DNA from: JAOPZW01 sp963803375
Lineage (GTDB): Bacteria; Actinomycetota; Thermoleophilia; Solirubrobacterales; Solirubrobacteraceae
Direction: 5' to 3'
Length of the DNA stretch: 64,000 bases
Assembly: GCA_963803375.1 (NCBI GenBank)
Contig: CAWDMB010000007.1
Span: forward strand, 78,937 to 142,936
Part shown: piece after piece, positions 1-8,328 of the stretch
Layout: every line of letters starts with the position of its first letter
How positions within the stretch are numbered: the first letter of the stretch is position 1
Made by a program: the position numbers and the translations under genes
Notes under the pieces: model-generated
Told to the model about the DNA's origin: nothing
The model's database searches: none
Seen by the model: the letters and a program-made list of their open reading frames with translations, nothing else

Positions 1-1
1 G

Positions 2-730
2 CAGTTCGCGATCCTCGACATCCACGACCTCGCGCTCGCGCGCGAGCGCGGCCGCGACGTCGTGGGCGTCATGGCCCTGGTGCAGCGCCCGCTCGCGGCC
101 GTGCTCGCGCAGCCCGGCGTCCGGCGCCCGCGCGAGCTCGAGGGCCGCCGCGCGGGGGTGACCGGCCTGCCGAGCGACGACGCGGTCCTCGCCTCGGTCG
201 TGCGCGGCGACGGCGGCGACCCCCGGCGGGTGCGCCGGGTGACGATCGGCTTCAACGCCGTGCCCGCGCTCGTGGGCGGGCGCGTGGACGCGGCCACCGC
301 GTTCTGGGACGTCGAGGGCGTCGCTCTCCGCGCCCGGCGCCCGGGCACGCGCGAGTTCCGCGTGGACGAGTTCGGAGCGCCGCCGTACCCCGAGCTCGTG
401 CTCGCCACCGCGGCCACGACGCTCGACGACGACCCCGCGCTCGTGCGCGCGACGGTCGCCGCCCTGCGCCGCGGCTACGAGGAGGCGCTGCGCGACCCCG
501 AGTCGGGCGTCGAGGCCCTGCTCGAGCGCGCTCCCGGCCTCGGCCGCGCCGAGGTGCGGCGCCAGCTCGACGCGGTCTCCCCCGCCTTCACGGCCGGCGC
601 GCCGCGCTTCGGCGCGCTCCAGCCGGCGATCCTGCGGGTGTGGGCGCGCTGGGAGGCGCGCTTCGGCATCACGAAGCGCGCTCCCGACGTGGCGGCCGCC
701 TTCCCCGCGCGCGCAGTGGCTGATCGTTGA
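2..730 (+). CDS. ABC transporter substrate-binding protein, NMT1/THI5-like (5' partial)
   Basis: The reading frame is open from base 2, so the gene begins outside the window and only about 242 C-terminal residues are seen. The chain reads as the second half of a periplasmic-binding-protein fold of the NMT1/THI5 (ThiY/SsuA-like) family: an FAILDIHDLALAR stretch, a GVTGLPSDDAVL helix start, then FNAVPALVGGRVDAATAFW, which is the usual ligand-proximal segment of this family. Such proteins deliver pyrimidine, sulfonate or nitrate-type ligands to an ABC permease outside the membrane. No permease or ATPase is visible because the upstream side is cut. The ligand cannot be told from this fragment. 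An ATG at 62 exists in frame but lies inside the conserved fold, so it is not taken as the start. Confidence 0.75.
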   Translation, partial: QFAILDIHDLALARERGRDVVGVMALVQRPLAAVLAQPGVRRPRELEGRRAGVTGLPSDDAVLASVVRGDGGDPRRVRRVTIGFNAVPALVGGRVDAATAFWDVEGVALRARRPGTREFRVDEFGAPPYPELVLATAATTLDDDPALVRATVAALRRGYEEALRDPESGVEALLERAPGLGRAEVRRQLDAVSPAFTAGAPRFGALQPAILRVWARWEARFGITKRAPDVAAAFPARAVADR

Positions 731-810
731 TCTCCGCGTCGGAGCGAGCGCTGCTCGTGCGGCTCGCGAGGCCGAGGTCCCACGAGCGCCGACCTTCCGG
801 GCGTGGGCGC

Positions 811-1173
811 TCAACCGCCCTCGACGAGGCGGCCGACGAGCTCGGCCCCCTCGCGCGCCATGCGCGAGCGGGGCACCACCTGGTCGAAGCCCGCCTCGAG
901 GGCGCGCTCGCGGACCTCGGGCTCGACGTGCGCGAAGAAGCCGAGCGTGCGCACGCCGTGCAGCTCGCCGCCGGTGGCGAGCGTGTCGCGCAGGCCGACG
1001 CCGTCGAACGCCTCGGTGGTGAGGTCGACGACGAGGACGTCGATGCCGCCGACCTCGTCCCACGCCTCGACCTCGGACGTGACCAGGTCGACCTCGTGGC
1101 CGGCGGCCTCGAGCGAGGCCCGGACGCGCGAGCCGAAGAGAAGGTCGGGGATCAGCGCTGCGACGCGCGCCAT
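811..1173 (-). CDS. Receiver-like (pseudo-receiver) domain protein
   Basis: A 120-residue single-domain protein starting at an ATG that overlaps the stop of the upstream gene (ATGA, 1171-1174). It has the alternating hydrophobic pattern of a response-regulator receiver fold: a first strand VAALIPDLLF, a phospho-site-like strand IDVLVVDLT, a TLGFFAH strand and a final QVVPRS where a receiver would carry its lysine. The acidic pocket after strand 1 is missing and the lysine position reads Arg/Ser, so phosphorylation by a histidine kinase is doubtful; this is inference from motif inspection. It is the last gene of a probable four-gene operon with a metal regulator and a metal transporter, so a role in metal or stress response is possible. 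Confidence 0.6.
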   Translation of the reverse strand: MARVAALIPDLLFGSRVRASLEAAGHEVDLVTSEVEAWDEVGGIDVLVVDLTTEAFDGVGLRDTLATGGELHGVRTLGFFAHVEPEVRERALEAGFDQVVPRSRMAREGAELVGRLVEGG

Positions 1174-1535
1174 CACTGCGCGCGCAGGCGCTTGAAGTCG
1201 CGCCTGACGGACTCGGGCCGGCCCCACATCTGGACGACCTCCGAGCGGCCCGCGCGGACCTCGCGGACGGCGAGCTCGCCCTCGAAGCCGGCCTGGTCCA
1301 GGAGCGCCAGCGTCCCGTGCACGACCGGCGCGGCCGCCGCGTGGCCGAAGCGGTGGGCGACGAGCAGACGCCAGTGCCAGTCGTGCTCGGAGTAGGGCTG
1401 GGCGTTGACCTGCACGAGGTAGGTCGCGGCCTCGATGTAGCGCGACTCGTCGAAGATCCGCAGGTCGAGCTCGAGGTCGGTCCAGTCGTCGGGCAACGAG
1501 TCGACGACCTGCTGGAAGGTCTCCGCTAGCGCCAT
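1173..1535 (-). CDS. Conserved hypothetical protein in metal operon
   Basis: A 120-residue soluble protein (MALAETFQQVV...) with no signal peptide or membrane segment. It is rich in Trp and His (HDWHWRLL, AHRFGHAAAA) and ends in a basic stretch. I do not recognise the family. It starts 13 bases after the Nramp transporter stop and its own stop overlaps the next start by four bases, so translation of the three downstream genes of this operon is probably coupled. The histidine-rich middle (HDWHW, HRFGH) could bind metal, which would suit the neighbours, but that is only a guess. Confidence 0.6.
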   Translation of the reverse strand: MALAETFQQVVDSLPDDWTDLELDLRIFDESRYIEAATYLVQVNAQPYSEHDWHWRLLVAHRFGHAAAAPVVHGTLALLDQAGFEGELAVREVRAGRSEVVQMWGRPESVRRDFKRLRAQ

Positions 1536-1548
1536 CGGGAGCGCCAGC

Positions 1549-2832
1549 CTAAAGGATCGTCTGGTAGAGCAGGAACGCGTTCAGCGCGATGATGAGCGCC
1601 GCGACGACGACGGCGAGCGCGGTCGTCAGGCCGCGGTTGACGAAGGCGCCCATGACCTCGCGCCGGCGCGTGAGGAGCACGAGCGGCACGAGCGCGAACG
1701 GAATCCCGAAGCTCAGCAGGACCTGGCTGATGACGAGCGAGCGCGACGGGTCGAGGCCGAGCGCGAGCACGACGAGGGCGGGCGTCATCGTCACCGCGCG
1801 CCGCAGCGCGAGCGGGATCGTGCGGGCGATGAACCCCTGCATGACGACCTGGCCGGCGTAGGTCCCGACGCTCGAGCTCGCGAAGCCCGAGGCGAGCAGC
1901 GCGAGCGCGAAGGCGAGCGCCGCGCCGTCCCCGACGAGCGACCCGAAGCCGGCGTGGGCGTCCTCGATCGATTCGATGTCCGACAGCCCGCTCGTGTGGA
2001 AGAGCGAGGCGGCGATGATCAGCATCGACATGTTCACGAGGCCGGCCAGCCCCATCGCGAGGGTGACGTCGATGCGGCCGAGGCGGATGAGACGCCGGCG
2101 CTCGCCGTCGTCGCGGGTGGGGATCCGCCCCTGCGTCAGCGCCGAGTGCAGGTAGATGACGTGGGGCATGACCGTCGCCCCGAGGATCGCCGTCGCCAGC
2201 AGGACCGAATCGGTCCCGGCGAAGCCCGGGATGAATCCGCGGGCCGCGCCGCCCGCGTCGAAGCCGATCCGCAGCGTGTCGTAGAGGAAGCCGAGGATGA
2301 TGAGGCCGAGCAGGCCGGCGATGGCGGCCTCGAAGCGCCGGTAGCCCTTGGCCTGCAGCGCGAGGATGCCGAAGGCCACGACGGCGGTGATGAGCCCCGC
2401 GGGGAAGAGCGGGACGCCGAAGAGCAGGTTCAGCGCGATCGCCGCGCCGACGAACTCGGCGAGGTCGGTCGCCATCGCGATGACCTCGGCCTGGACCCAG
2501 AGGCCCCAGCTCACCGGGCGCGGGAAGTGCTCGCGGCACAGCTCCGGCAGGTTGCGCCCGGTGGCGATGCCCACCTTCGCCGAGAGGTTCTGGATCAGCA
2601 TCGCCATCAGGTTGGCCGCGAGCAGCACCCAGATCAGCAGGTAGCCGTACCTCGCGCCGCCGGCGATGTTCGTGGCGAAGTTGCCCGGATCGACGTAGGC
2701 CACGCAGGCCACGAACGCCGGGCCGAGGATCGCGAGCGTGCCGCGCAGGCGCCCGCGGGAGCGCAGGAGCTGGAGCGGGCTGGGCTCCTGGAGCACCCCC
2801 GCCTGGGGCAGCGCGGCGACCTGCTCGCTCAT
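1549..2832 (-). CDS. mntH: Nramp-family divalent metal (Mn2+/Fe2+) transporter
   Basis: A 427-residue polytopic inner-membrane protein. It has the two Nramp signatures: the metal-binding DPGNF in the first helix (about residues 48-52) and MPHVIYLHS in helix 6 (about residues 222-230). The length and about 11 hydrophobic segments fit the family. It imports Mn2+ or Fe2+ using the proton gradient. Its ATG overlaps the stop of the DtxR-type regulator by four bases (2829-2832), so regulator and transporter are translated together. Regulation by that repressor is expected from the arrangement. The assignment to Nramp is firm; the preferred metal is inferred from the MntR-like neighbour. Confidence 0.93.
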   Translation of the reverse strand: MSEQVAALPQAGVLQEPSPLQLLRSRGRLRGTLAILGPAFVACVAYVDPGNFATNIAGGARYGYLLIWVLLAANLMAMLIQNLSAKVGIATGRNLPELCREHFPRPVSWGLWVQAEVIAMATDLAEFVGAAIALNLLFGVPLFPAGLITAVVAFGILALQAKGYRRFEAAIAGLLGLIILGFLYDTLRIGFDAGGAARGFIPGFAGTDSVLLATAILGATVMPHVIYLHSALTQGRIPTRDDGERRRLIRLGRIDVTLAMGLAGLVNMSMLIIAASLFHTSGLSDIESIEDAHAGFGSLVGDGAALAFALALLASGFASSSVGTYAGQVVMQGFIARTIPLALRRAVTMTPALVVLALGLDPSRSLVISQVLLSFGIPFALVPLVLLTRRREVMGAFVNRGLTTALAVVVAALIIALNAFLLYQTIL

Positions 2833-3497
2833 CGCTCGCGCTCCACGCGCATCGCGCGCGCCAGCCCGCCGCCGAGGACGTGGACCTCGGGCGAGCCCGC
2901 GAAGCGCGCGAACGTCGGCCCGTCGAAGGGCTGGCGGTCGACGACCTCGAGCGTCGCGCCGGGGGCGATCCCACGGTCGGCCAGGTAGCGCAGCATGTCG
3001 GGGTCGGAGTCCGAGACGCGCACGAACGTCCCGCGCGCGGCGGGCTCGAGCTCGGCGAGCGAGCAGGTCGGCGTCTCCTCCACGCGCAGGTCGGGCGTCG
3101 GGATCGGGTCGCCGTGCGGGTCGCGGGTCGGGTTCCCGAGCTTGGCGGCGATCAGCGCCTCGAGCTCCTCGGAGAGCACGTGCTCGAGGACCTCGGCCTC
3201 GGCGTGCACGCGATCCCAGGGAACGTCGAGCGTCTCGGCCAGGTAGGTCTCGAGCAGACGGTGGTGACGCAGGGTCTCCAGCGCGACGCGCCGCCCGGCG
3301 TCGGTGAGCTTGACGCCGTGGTAGGGGACGTGGAGCACGAAGCCGAGCTCGTCGAGCCGCTTGACCATGCCCGAGGCCGACGCGGCGGTCACGTGCAGGC
3401 GCTCGGCGAGCGCGTTCGTGCTCACCGGGCCCTGGCGGCGCTGCTCGAGGGCGTAGATCGCCTTCGCGTAGTCCTCGACTGCAGATGACGTGAGCAC
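2829..3497 (-). CDS. DtxR/MntR-family metal-dependent transcriptional repressor
   Basis: A 222-residue regulator: an N-terminal winged helix (VEDYAKAIYALEQRRQGPVS, then ASASGMVKRLDELGFV), the dimerisation and metal-binding domain with His/Glu ligands (LRHHRLLETYLAE, HAEAEVLEHVLSEELE), and a C-terminal FeoA/SH3-like domain (GTFVRVSDSDPDMLRYLADRGIAPGA). This is the full three-domain form seen in iron or manganese regulators of actinobacteria. It represses metal-uptake genes when loaded with Fe2+ or Mn2+. The start is GTG; a CATAAT hexamer lies eight bases upstream, so the message is probably leaderless. It heads an operon with the Nramp transporter. Confidence 0.9.
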   Translation of the reverse strand: MLTSSAVEDYAKAIYALEQRRQGPVSTNALAERLHVTAASASGMVKRLDELGFVLHVPYHGVKLTDAGRRVALETLRHHRLLETYLAETLDVPWDRVHAEAEVLEHVLSEELEALIAAKLGNPTRDPHGDPIPTPDLRVEETPTCSLAELEPAARGTFVRVSDSDPDMLRYLADRGIAPGATLEVVDRQPFDGPTFARFAGSPEVHVLGGGLARAMRVERER

Positions 3498-3505
3498 GAT
3501 CTCAG

Positions 3506-3511
3506 ATTATG
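3506..3511 (-). promoter_or_regulatory. Predicted -10 element of the mntR-mntH operon (leaderless)
   Basis: CATAAT on the minus strand, eight bases before the GTG start at 3497. A TTTAGGT half-site just upstream resembles half of a DtxR/IdeR-type operator, but I see no good second half, so metal autoregulation is only suggested. Confidence 0.45.
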
Positions 3512-3547
3512 GCACACCTAAACCTCGGCCGTCGCGCGGCCGCGCTC

Positions 3548-3553
3548 TAACCT
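3548..3553 (+). promoter_or_regulatory. Predicted -10 element of ygfZ (leaderless)
   Basis: TAACCT followed by seven bases and then the GTG start at 3561. The spacing places the transcription start at or next to the start codon; no Shine-Dalgarno sequence is present. Confidence 0.45.
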
Positions 3554-3560
3554 GGGGTGC

Positions 3561-4508
3561 GTGACCGCCACGCTCGCCGCGCCCGCCGCCGCCTATCGGG
3601 CCCTGACCGAGGACGTCGCGCTCGTCGACCGCTCCGAGCGCGGCAAGCTCGCGCTCGCCGGCCCCGAGGCCAAGGCCTTCCTCAACGGTCAGGTCTCCAA
3701 CGACGTCGAGGCGCTCGGCGCCGGCACGGGCCTCTACGCGACGTTCCTCACGCCGAAGGGCAAGATGCTCGGCGACTTGCGCGTGCTCGACCTCGGAGAC
3801 GAGCTGTGGCTCGACACCGAGCGCGCGGCGCTGCAGGCCCTCTTCGACCTCATCCGCCGCGGCACGGTCGGCTGGCGGGCCGAGCTGTACAAGCGCACGG
3901 TCCAGCAGGCGCTGCTCTCGCTCGTGGGCCCGCGCGCGGGCGCCGCGACGGGCGCCGAGGACCTCGCGCCCGAGCACGCGAGCCGGCGCGCGACGCTCGG
4001 CGGCGCCCCGGTCGTGCTCGTGGCGACCGACCTCGGCGTCGACGTCATCTGCGAGGCCGACGACGCCGGCCGGGTGCGCGCGGCGCTCGACGTGCCCGAG
4101 GCGCCGGAGGCCGTGGCCGAGATCGTCCGCGTCGAGTCCGGGCGCCCGCGGTTCGGCGTCGAGCTCGACAACTCCGTCATCCCGCAGGAGGCCGGGCTCA
4201 ACGAGCGCGCCGTGAGCTTCACGAAGGGCTGCTACGTCGGGCAGGAGACCGTCGCGCGCCTGCACTGGCGCGGCAAGCCCAACCGCCACCTGCGCGGGCT
4301 GTGCCTATCGGCGCCCGCCGCGCCGGGCGACGTCCTGCGCGCCGGCGAGCGCGAGGTCGGGCACGTGGGCAGCGCCGTCGTCTCACCGCGCCTGGGTCCG
4401 ATCGCGCTCGCGCTCGTGCGCCGCGAGGTCCAGCCCGGCGACACGATCGCCGTCGGCCCGGCGGCGGCCGCAGCCACCGCCGTCGAGCTGCCGTTCAGGC
4501 CGCGCTGA
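3561..4508 (+). CDS. ygfZ: YgfZ/GcvT-like folate-binding Fe-S protein maturation factor
   Basis: A 315-residue protein with the GcvT-like fold and the diagnostic YgfZ motif KGCYVGQE near residues 224-231. YgfZ/IBA57 proteins bind tetrahydrofolate and help repair or assemble certain 4Fe-4S enzymes; the motif cysteine is essential in the studied members. The GTG start is preceded by a -10-like hexamer rather than a ribosome-binding site. The gene converges on the exonuclease gene and overlaps its 3' end by 14 bases. Fe-S clients in this window that could depend on it include MoaA and the small ferredoxin. Confidence 0.85.
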   Translation: MTATLAAPAAAYRALTEDVALVDRSERGKLALAGPEAKAFLNGQVSNDVEALGAGTGLYATFLTPKGKMLGDLRVLDLGDELWLDTERAALQALFDLIRRGTVGWRAELYKRTVQQALLSLVGPRAGAATGAEDLAPEHASRRATLGGAPVVLVATDLGVDVICEADDAGRVRAALDVPEAPEAVAEIVRVESGRPRFGVELDNSVIPQEAGLNERAVSFTKGCYVGQETVARLHWRGKPNRHLRGLCLSAPAAPGDVLRAGEREVGHVGSAVVSPRLGPIALALVRREVQPGDTIAVGPAAAAATAVELPFRPR

Positions 4509-6162
4509 GGAAGCGCTCGACGTCACCGCGCCCCAGGTCGCGGCGCAGCGCGAGCGCCGGCGCGTCGTGGGCGTCGAGCCACGTCGCGACGATCCGCGCC
4601 TCCTCGACCTCGTCCGGGGCCAGGCACGCCGTCGCGCCGGTCCCGTCGCCGCCGCGCAGCGCGTGGCGGGTGCGCTCGAGGACGTCGTCGACGGGCCCGA
4701 GCGGCCCCCAGTCGACGACCCGCCCGCCCACGAGCCAGAAGGCGTCGAAGCGCCCGCCACGCGGGTGCTCGGCCAGCACGAGGCGCGCTCGCGCGTGCGT
4801 CGCCGCCAGGACGCCGCCGAGGCGTTCGAGCAGCTCGGCGAGGCGCGCACGGCGCCGGTGCAGCCACGCCGCCCGCTCGAAGGCCCGCGCCACCGCGGCG
4901 GCCCGCATCTGCGCTTCGAGATGGGCGAGCAGCGCGGCGCCTCCGTCCGCGCCGCCGGTGAAGAGCGCGAGTGCCTCGTCGAGCCGGCGGCGGTAGAGGT
5001 TGGGGTCGAGGTCGCCGAGGCAGGGCGAGAGGCAGCGGCCCATCTGGCCGTACGCGCTGGGCCAGTCGCGGCGCGCGAGCTTGCGCGGGCAGTGGCGCAG
5101 GCCGAAGAGCGAGTTGAGCTGCTCCACCAGCTCGACCGCCGCCGCGCGGCCGCGTAGCGGCCCGACGCTGACCGCGCGCCCGGCGGCCGGCGCCGGGGCG
5201 ACCTCGAGCACCGGATAGGCGATGTCGAGGCGGCAGCGCAGGTAGACGTAGCGGTCGACGTGCTTCAGGCGCGCGTTGCCGGGCGGCCGCAGGCGCTTGA
5301 CGAGGCGGCTCTCCAGCAGCAGCGCGCCGAGCTCGGAGTGCGTGACCTCGTGCTCGACCGTCTCGGCCTGCGCGACCCAGGCGCCCTCGTGCGCGGAGGG
5401 GGCGAAGTGCGCGCGGGCGCGGCTGCGCACGTTGACCGACTTGCCGACGTAGAGCACCTGGCCCTCGCCGTTGCGCACGACGTAGACGCCGGGGTCGTCG
5501 GAGAGGTGGCCGAGCTCGGGCTGCCGGCGACGCCCACGCCCGCGCCCGCGCCCGTCGGTGGCCCCGGCCCGCGTCCGCCGCGGCCGGGACGGGCGCAGGA
5601 GCGCGAGCGCGTCGGCCACGGTGGCGGCGTTCGCGCACAGGCGCGCGAAGAGCGCGCAGAAGACGCGCGCGCACGTCTCGGCGTCGGCGAGCGCGCGATG
5701 GCTGACCTCCACCTCGATGCCCAGCGACTCGGCCAGCGGCCGCAGCCGGCGCTGGCGGGCGAGCGGGTGCAGCCGGCGCGCGAGCGCCACCGTGCACAGC
5801 ACGGGCGGCTCCGTCCAGGCGACGCCCGCCCGCGCGAAGGCCTGGCGCAGGACCCGCCGGTCGAAGGACGCGCTGTGGGCGACGAGGACCCGGCCAGCCA
5901 GGCGCTCGGCGAGCTCGGGCAGCACGAGCTCGGCGGGCGGGGCCGCGTCGACCATTGCCTGCGTGATCCCCGTGAAGCGCTGGATCCCGCGCGAGAGCGT
6001 CGCGCGGACGCCGAGCAGCGTCTCCCAGCGGTCGTGGAGCTCCCCGCCGCCGACGAGCACCGCGCCGACCTCCGTGAGCTCGCAGGCGTCGCCGGCGAGG
6101 CCGTTGGTCTCGGTGTCGACGGCGACGAACTCCGCGGTGCGCAGGGCCTGGTCGAGGTCCAT
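4495..6162 (-). CDS. DEDDh exonuclease fused to GIY-YIG (UvrC/Cho-like) nuclease
   Basis: A 555-residue fusion. Residues about 10-165 are a DnaQ-type 3'-5' exonuclease with VAVDTETNGL (Exo I), AHSASFDRRVL (Exo II) and SHRALADAETCARV (Exo III, DEDDh). After a basic linker, residues about 205-290 are a GIY-YIG nuclease (DPGVYVVRNGEGQVLYVGKS) as in the first half of UvrC. The C-terminal part has the CPRKLARRDWPSAYGQMGRCLSPC region and a UVR-like helix. Fusions of this plan occur widely in actinobacteria and are thought to act in DNA repair. The ATG at 6162 is preferred because the frame extends to 6264 but that longer start would run over the promoter and start of the divergent gene at 6251. Confidence 0.85.
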   Translation of the reverse strand: MDLDQALRTAEFVAVDTETNGLAGDACELTEVGAVLVGGGELHDRWETLLGVRATLSRGIQRFTGITQAMVDAAPPAELVLPELAERLAGRVLVAHSASFDRRVLRQAFARAGVAWTEPPVLCTVALARRLHPLARQRRLRPLAESLGIEVEVSHRALADAETCARVFCALFARLCANAATVADALALLRPSRPRRTRAGATDGRGRGRGRRRQPELGHLSDDPGVYVVRNGEGQVLYVGKSVNVRSRARAHFAPSAHEGAWVAQAETVEHEVTHSELGALLLESRLVKRLRPPGNARLKHVDRYVYLRCRLDIAYPVLEVAPAPAAGRAVSVGPLRGRAAAVELVEQLNSLFGLRHCPRKLARRDWPSAYGQMGRCLSPCLGDLDPNLYRRRLDEALALFTGGADGGAALLAHLEAQMRAAAVARAFERAAWLHRRRARLAELLERLGGVLAATHARARLVLAEHPRGGRFDAFWLVGGRVVDWGPLGPVDDVLERTRHALRGGDGTGATACLAPDEVEEARIVATWLDAHDAPALALRRDLGRGDVERFLSAA

Positions 6163-6236
6163 CCGCCGCGTGGTGTACGCCGCGGCCCGGACGCCACGCA
6201 CGGAGCGTTGCAGGCGTGGTCCGCCGGAGCTGCGGG

Positions 6237-6242
6237 TAGCCT
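6237..6242 (+). promoter_or_regulatory. Predicted -10 element for the 61-residue gene (leaderless)
   Basis: TAGCCT, eight bases, then ATG at 6251. It fits the spacing seen at many starts in this window. Confidence 0.4.
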
Positions 6243-6250
6243 GGCGGCTC

Positions 6251-6436
6251 ATGGCGAAGGCCACCGAAGGCGCGACGGAGCGGGCGACCGCCGAGAGCGC
6301 GGCCTGGCGGGCCTACGCCGCGTCGCTGCGCCACCTCGACGGGCCCGACTACGACGAGGCCGAGCGGCGCTCGTGGGAGCTCCTGCAGCGCCAACTGCGG
6401 GAGATCGCCGCTCGTGACGCGCCCGCCACGGGATAG
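6251..6436 (+). CDS. Small conserved-looking hypothetical protein
   Basis: A 61-residue acidic-helical protein (MAKATEGATERATAESAAW...) with no membrane segment. I do not recognise it. It is supported by a -10-like hexamer eight bases before the ATG, by divergence from the exonuclease gene, and by its 3' end overlapping the GTG of the next gene by 23 bases, which suggests a two-gene unit. The second half (GPDYDEAERRSWELLQRQLREIAA) would form one long amphipathic helix. Confidence 0.5.
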   Translation: MAKATEGATERATAESAAWRAYAASLRHLDGPDYDEAERRSWELLQRQLREIAARDAPATG

Positions 6437-6920
6437 GCTCCCGCGACTGGCGCCGCCCGACGTCGCGGCGCGGGCGGGAACGATCGGGGTGCGCGGACGA
6501 CAGGGCAGGGTGCTCACCGCGGCGGCGCTGGCGGCGCTCGCCGCCGGCGGGTGCGGGCAGAGCACGGAGCGGCGCAACGCCGACCGCCCGCCGGCGCCGA
6601 TCACGATCACCGCGTCGGTCGCCCCCGACCGGGTCTCCGTCTCGCCGGGGAGCTTCGGCGCCGGGCCCGTCCGGCTGATCGTCGTCAACCAGACGAGCGC
6701 CGCCCAGCAGGTGACGCTCGAGAGCGCGCTCGCGCCCGGCGAGGGCCCGGGGATCCGTCAGCAGACCGCGCCGATCAATCCGCAGGACACGGCCACGCTG
6801 GCCGCCGACGTCCGTCCCGGCCGCTACACGGTCAGCGTCCGCGGGGACGCGATCGGGCGGGCGACGCTGCGCGTGGGCGACGACCGCCCGAGCGCGCAGG
6901 GCGATCTCCTGCAGCCGTAG
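6414..6920 (+). CDS. Putative lipoprotein with cupredoxin-like/Ig-like domain
   Basis: The frame gives 168 residues from the GTG at 6414. A more natural start is the GTG at 6489, giving a 143-residue pre-lipoprotein: a short basic n-region (RGRQGR), a hydrophobic core and the lipobox AAGGC near residues 18-22 of that form. The mature part is a single beta-rich domain (ITITASVAPDRVSVSPGSF, then VRLIVVNQTSAAQQVTLES and GRYTVSVRGDAIGRATLRVG), a plastocyanin/Ig-like pattern without the copper His/Cys set. It should be anchored outside the cytoplasmic membrane. Function is unknown. It converges on the NADH dehydrogenase gene with a two-base gap. Confidence 0.6.
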   Translation: MTRPPRDRLPRLAPPDVAARAGTIGVRGRQGRVLTAAALAALAAGGCGQSTERRNADRPPAPITITASVAPDRVSVSPGSFGAGPVRLIVVNQTSAAQQVTLESALAPGEGPGIRQQTAPINPQDTATLAADVRPGRYTVSVRGDAIGRATLRVGDDRPSAQGDLLQP

Positions 6921-6922
6921 CG

Positions 6923-8212
6923 TCAGTCCACGAACGTGATGAGCCGGGCGCCGCGCCCGCGGGTGACGAAGCTGACGACCCAGCGGATGAAGACGAGGAC
7001 GCGGTTCTGGAAGCCGACGAGGTAGAAGAGGTGCACGAGCAGCCACGTCAGCCAGGCGAACAGGCCGCTGAGCTGCACGCCCTTCAGGTCGCCGACCGCG
7101 CGCCCGCGCCCGATCGTCGCGAGGTTGCCCTTGTCGACGTAGTGAAAGGGCCGGGCCGCGCGGCCCTCGAGGCGGGCGCGCACGAGCCGCGCCGCGTACC
7201 GGCCCTCCTGCATCGCCACCGGCGCGAGGCCCGGCAGGTCCTGCACGCCGCCGCGCGCGTCGGCCACCCGCACCATGTCGCCGAGCGCGATCACCTCGGG
7301 GTGGCCGGGGAGCGTGAGATCCGGGCCGACGGTGACGCGCCCGGCGCGGTCGGTCTCGATGCCCGCGGCGCTCGCGAGCTTGGCCGCCAGCGTCGAGGCG
7401 GTGACGCCGGCCGCCCAGACGACGGTGCGCGCCTGGATGCGCTCGGGCTCGGAGCCGTCGGCCTGGACGGTGACGCCGTCGGCGTCGATTCCGGTCACCG
7501 CGTGGCCCGTCAGCGGCGTGACGCCCAGCGCTCGCAGCGCGTCGGCCGCCTTGGCCGAGAGCTTCTCGGGGAAGGCGGTCAGGACGCGGTCGGCCATCTC
7601 CACGAGCACGATCCGCCCCTCCCCCGGATCGACCTCCCGGAAGTCGCCGCGCAGCGTGTCGCGCGAGATCTCGGCGATCTGGCCGGCCATCTCGACGCCG
7701 GTCGGCCCCGCGCCCACGACGACGAAGGTCAGCAGCGCGCGCCGGTGCTCGACGTGGGGCTCGAGCTCGGCCTCCTCGAAGGCCTGCAGGATGCGCCGGC
7801 GCACGAGCAGCGCGCTCTCGAGCGACTTGACCTCGGGCGCGAAGCGCTTCCACTCCTCGTGACCGAAGTACGAGTACGACGAGCCGCCCGCCGCGATCAG
7901 CGTGTCGTAGCCGAGCGTCAACGGCTCGTGGCCCTCGAGGTCGGTGCCGACCGTGACCGTGCGCGCGCCGAGGTCGAGCTCGCGCGCCTCGCCGAGGACG
8001 ACGCGCACGTTGGCGTCGTCCTTGAAGAGCGCGCGCAGCGGCGCGGCGACCTCGCCGGGCGAGAGCGCGCCCGTGGCGACCTGGTAGACGAGCGGCTGGA
8101 AGAGGTGGAAGTTGCGCCGGTCGACGAGCGTGATCTCGACCGGCGCGCCGCGCAGGTGCCGCGCAGCCTGCAGGCCGCCGAAGCCGCCCCCGACGATGAC
8201 GACGCGGTGCAT
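6923..8212 (-). CDS. ndh: Type II NADH:quinone oxidoreductase (NDH-2)
   Basis: A 429-residue FAD enzyme. It has the N-terminal FAD-binding Rossmann motif VVIVGGGFGGLQAAR (residues 4-18), the central NADH-binding motif VVVGAGPTGVEMAG, and the FAD-contacting VIALGDMVRV. The C-terminal part, LFAWLTWLLVHLFYLVGF and the following basic helix, is the typical membrane-attachment segment of NDH-2. It passes electrons from NADH to the quinone pool without pumping protons. The ATG at 8212 fits both the N-terminal FAD motif and a -10-like hexamer seven bases upstream; a longer open frame upstream is not needed. Confidence 0.92.
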   Translation of the reverse strand: MHRVVIVGGGFGGLQAARHLRGAPVEITLVDRRNFHLFQPLVYQVATGALSPGEVAAPLRALFKDDANVRVVLGEARELDLGARTVTVGTDLEGHEPLTLGYDTLIAAGGSSYSYFGHEEWKRFAPEVKSLESALLVRRRILQAFEEAELEPHVEHRRALLTFVVVGAGPTGVEMAGQIAEISRDTLRGDFREVDPGEGRIVLVEMADRVLTAFPEKLSAKAADALRALGVTPLTGHAVTGIDADGVTVQADGSEPERIQARTVVWAAGVTASTLAAKLASAAGIETDRAGRVTVGPDLTLPGHPEVIALGDMVRVADARGGVQDLPGLAPVAMQEGRYAARLVRARLEGRAARPFHYVDKGNLATIGRGRAVGDLKGVQLSGLFAWLTWLLVHLFYLVGFQNRVLVFIRWVVSFVTRGRGARLITFVD

Positions 8213-8219
8213 GGCCTGC

Positions 8220-8225
8220 AGGCTA
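8220..8225 (-). promoter_or_regulatory. Predicted -10 element of ndh (leaderless)
   Basis: TAGCCT on the minus strand, exactly seven bases before the ATG at 8212. Confidence 0.45.
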
Positions 8226-8328
8226 GCCACCGGGCGGCGGCCCCACGCTCCGCGCGGTATCCCCGGCGGCCCTGCGCGCCGCGGCGCTCCGTGACGTAGA
8301 TCACACTCGCAATCATTTCGTGCCGTGC

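Noticed and set aside
1526..2974. Minus-strand frame of 482 codons over the Nramp gene
   Set aside because: Out-of-frame shadow rich in Arg/Ala/Pro; the Nramp frame has all signatures.
3508..3530. DtxR/IdeR-type operator upstream of mntR
   Set aside because: Only one half (TTTAGGT) fits; no symmetric second half, so it is not listed as an operator.
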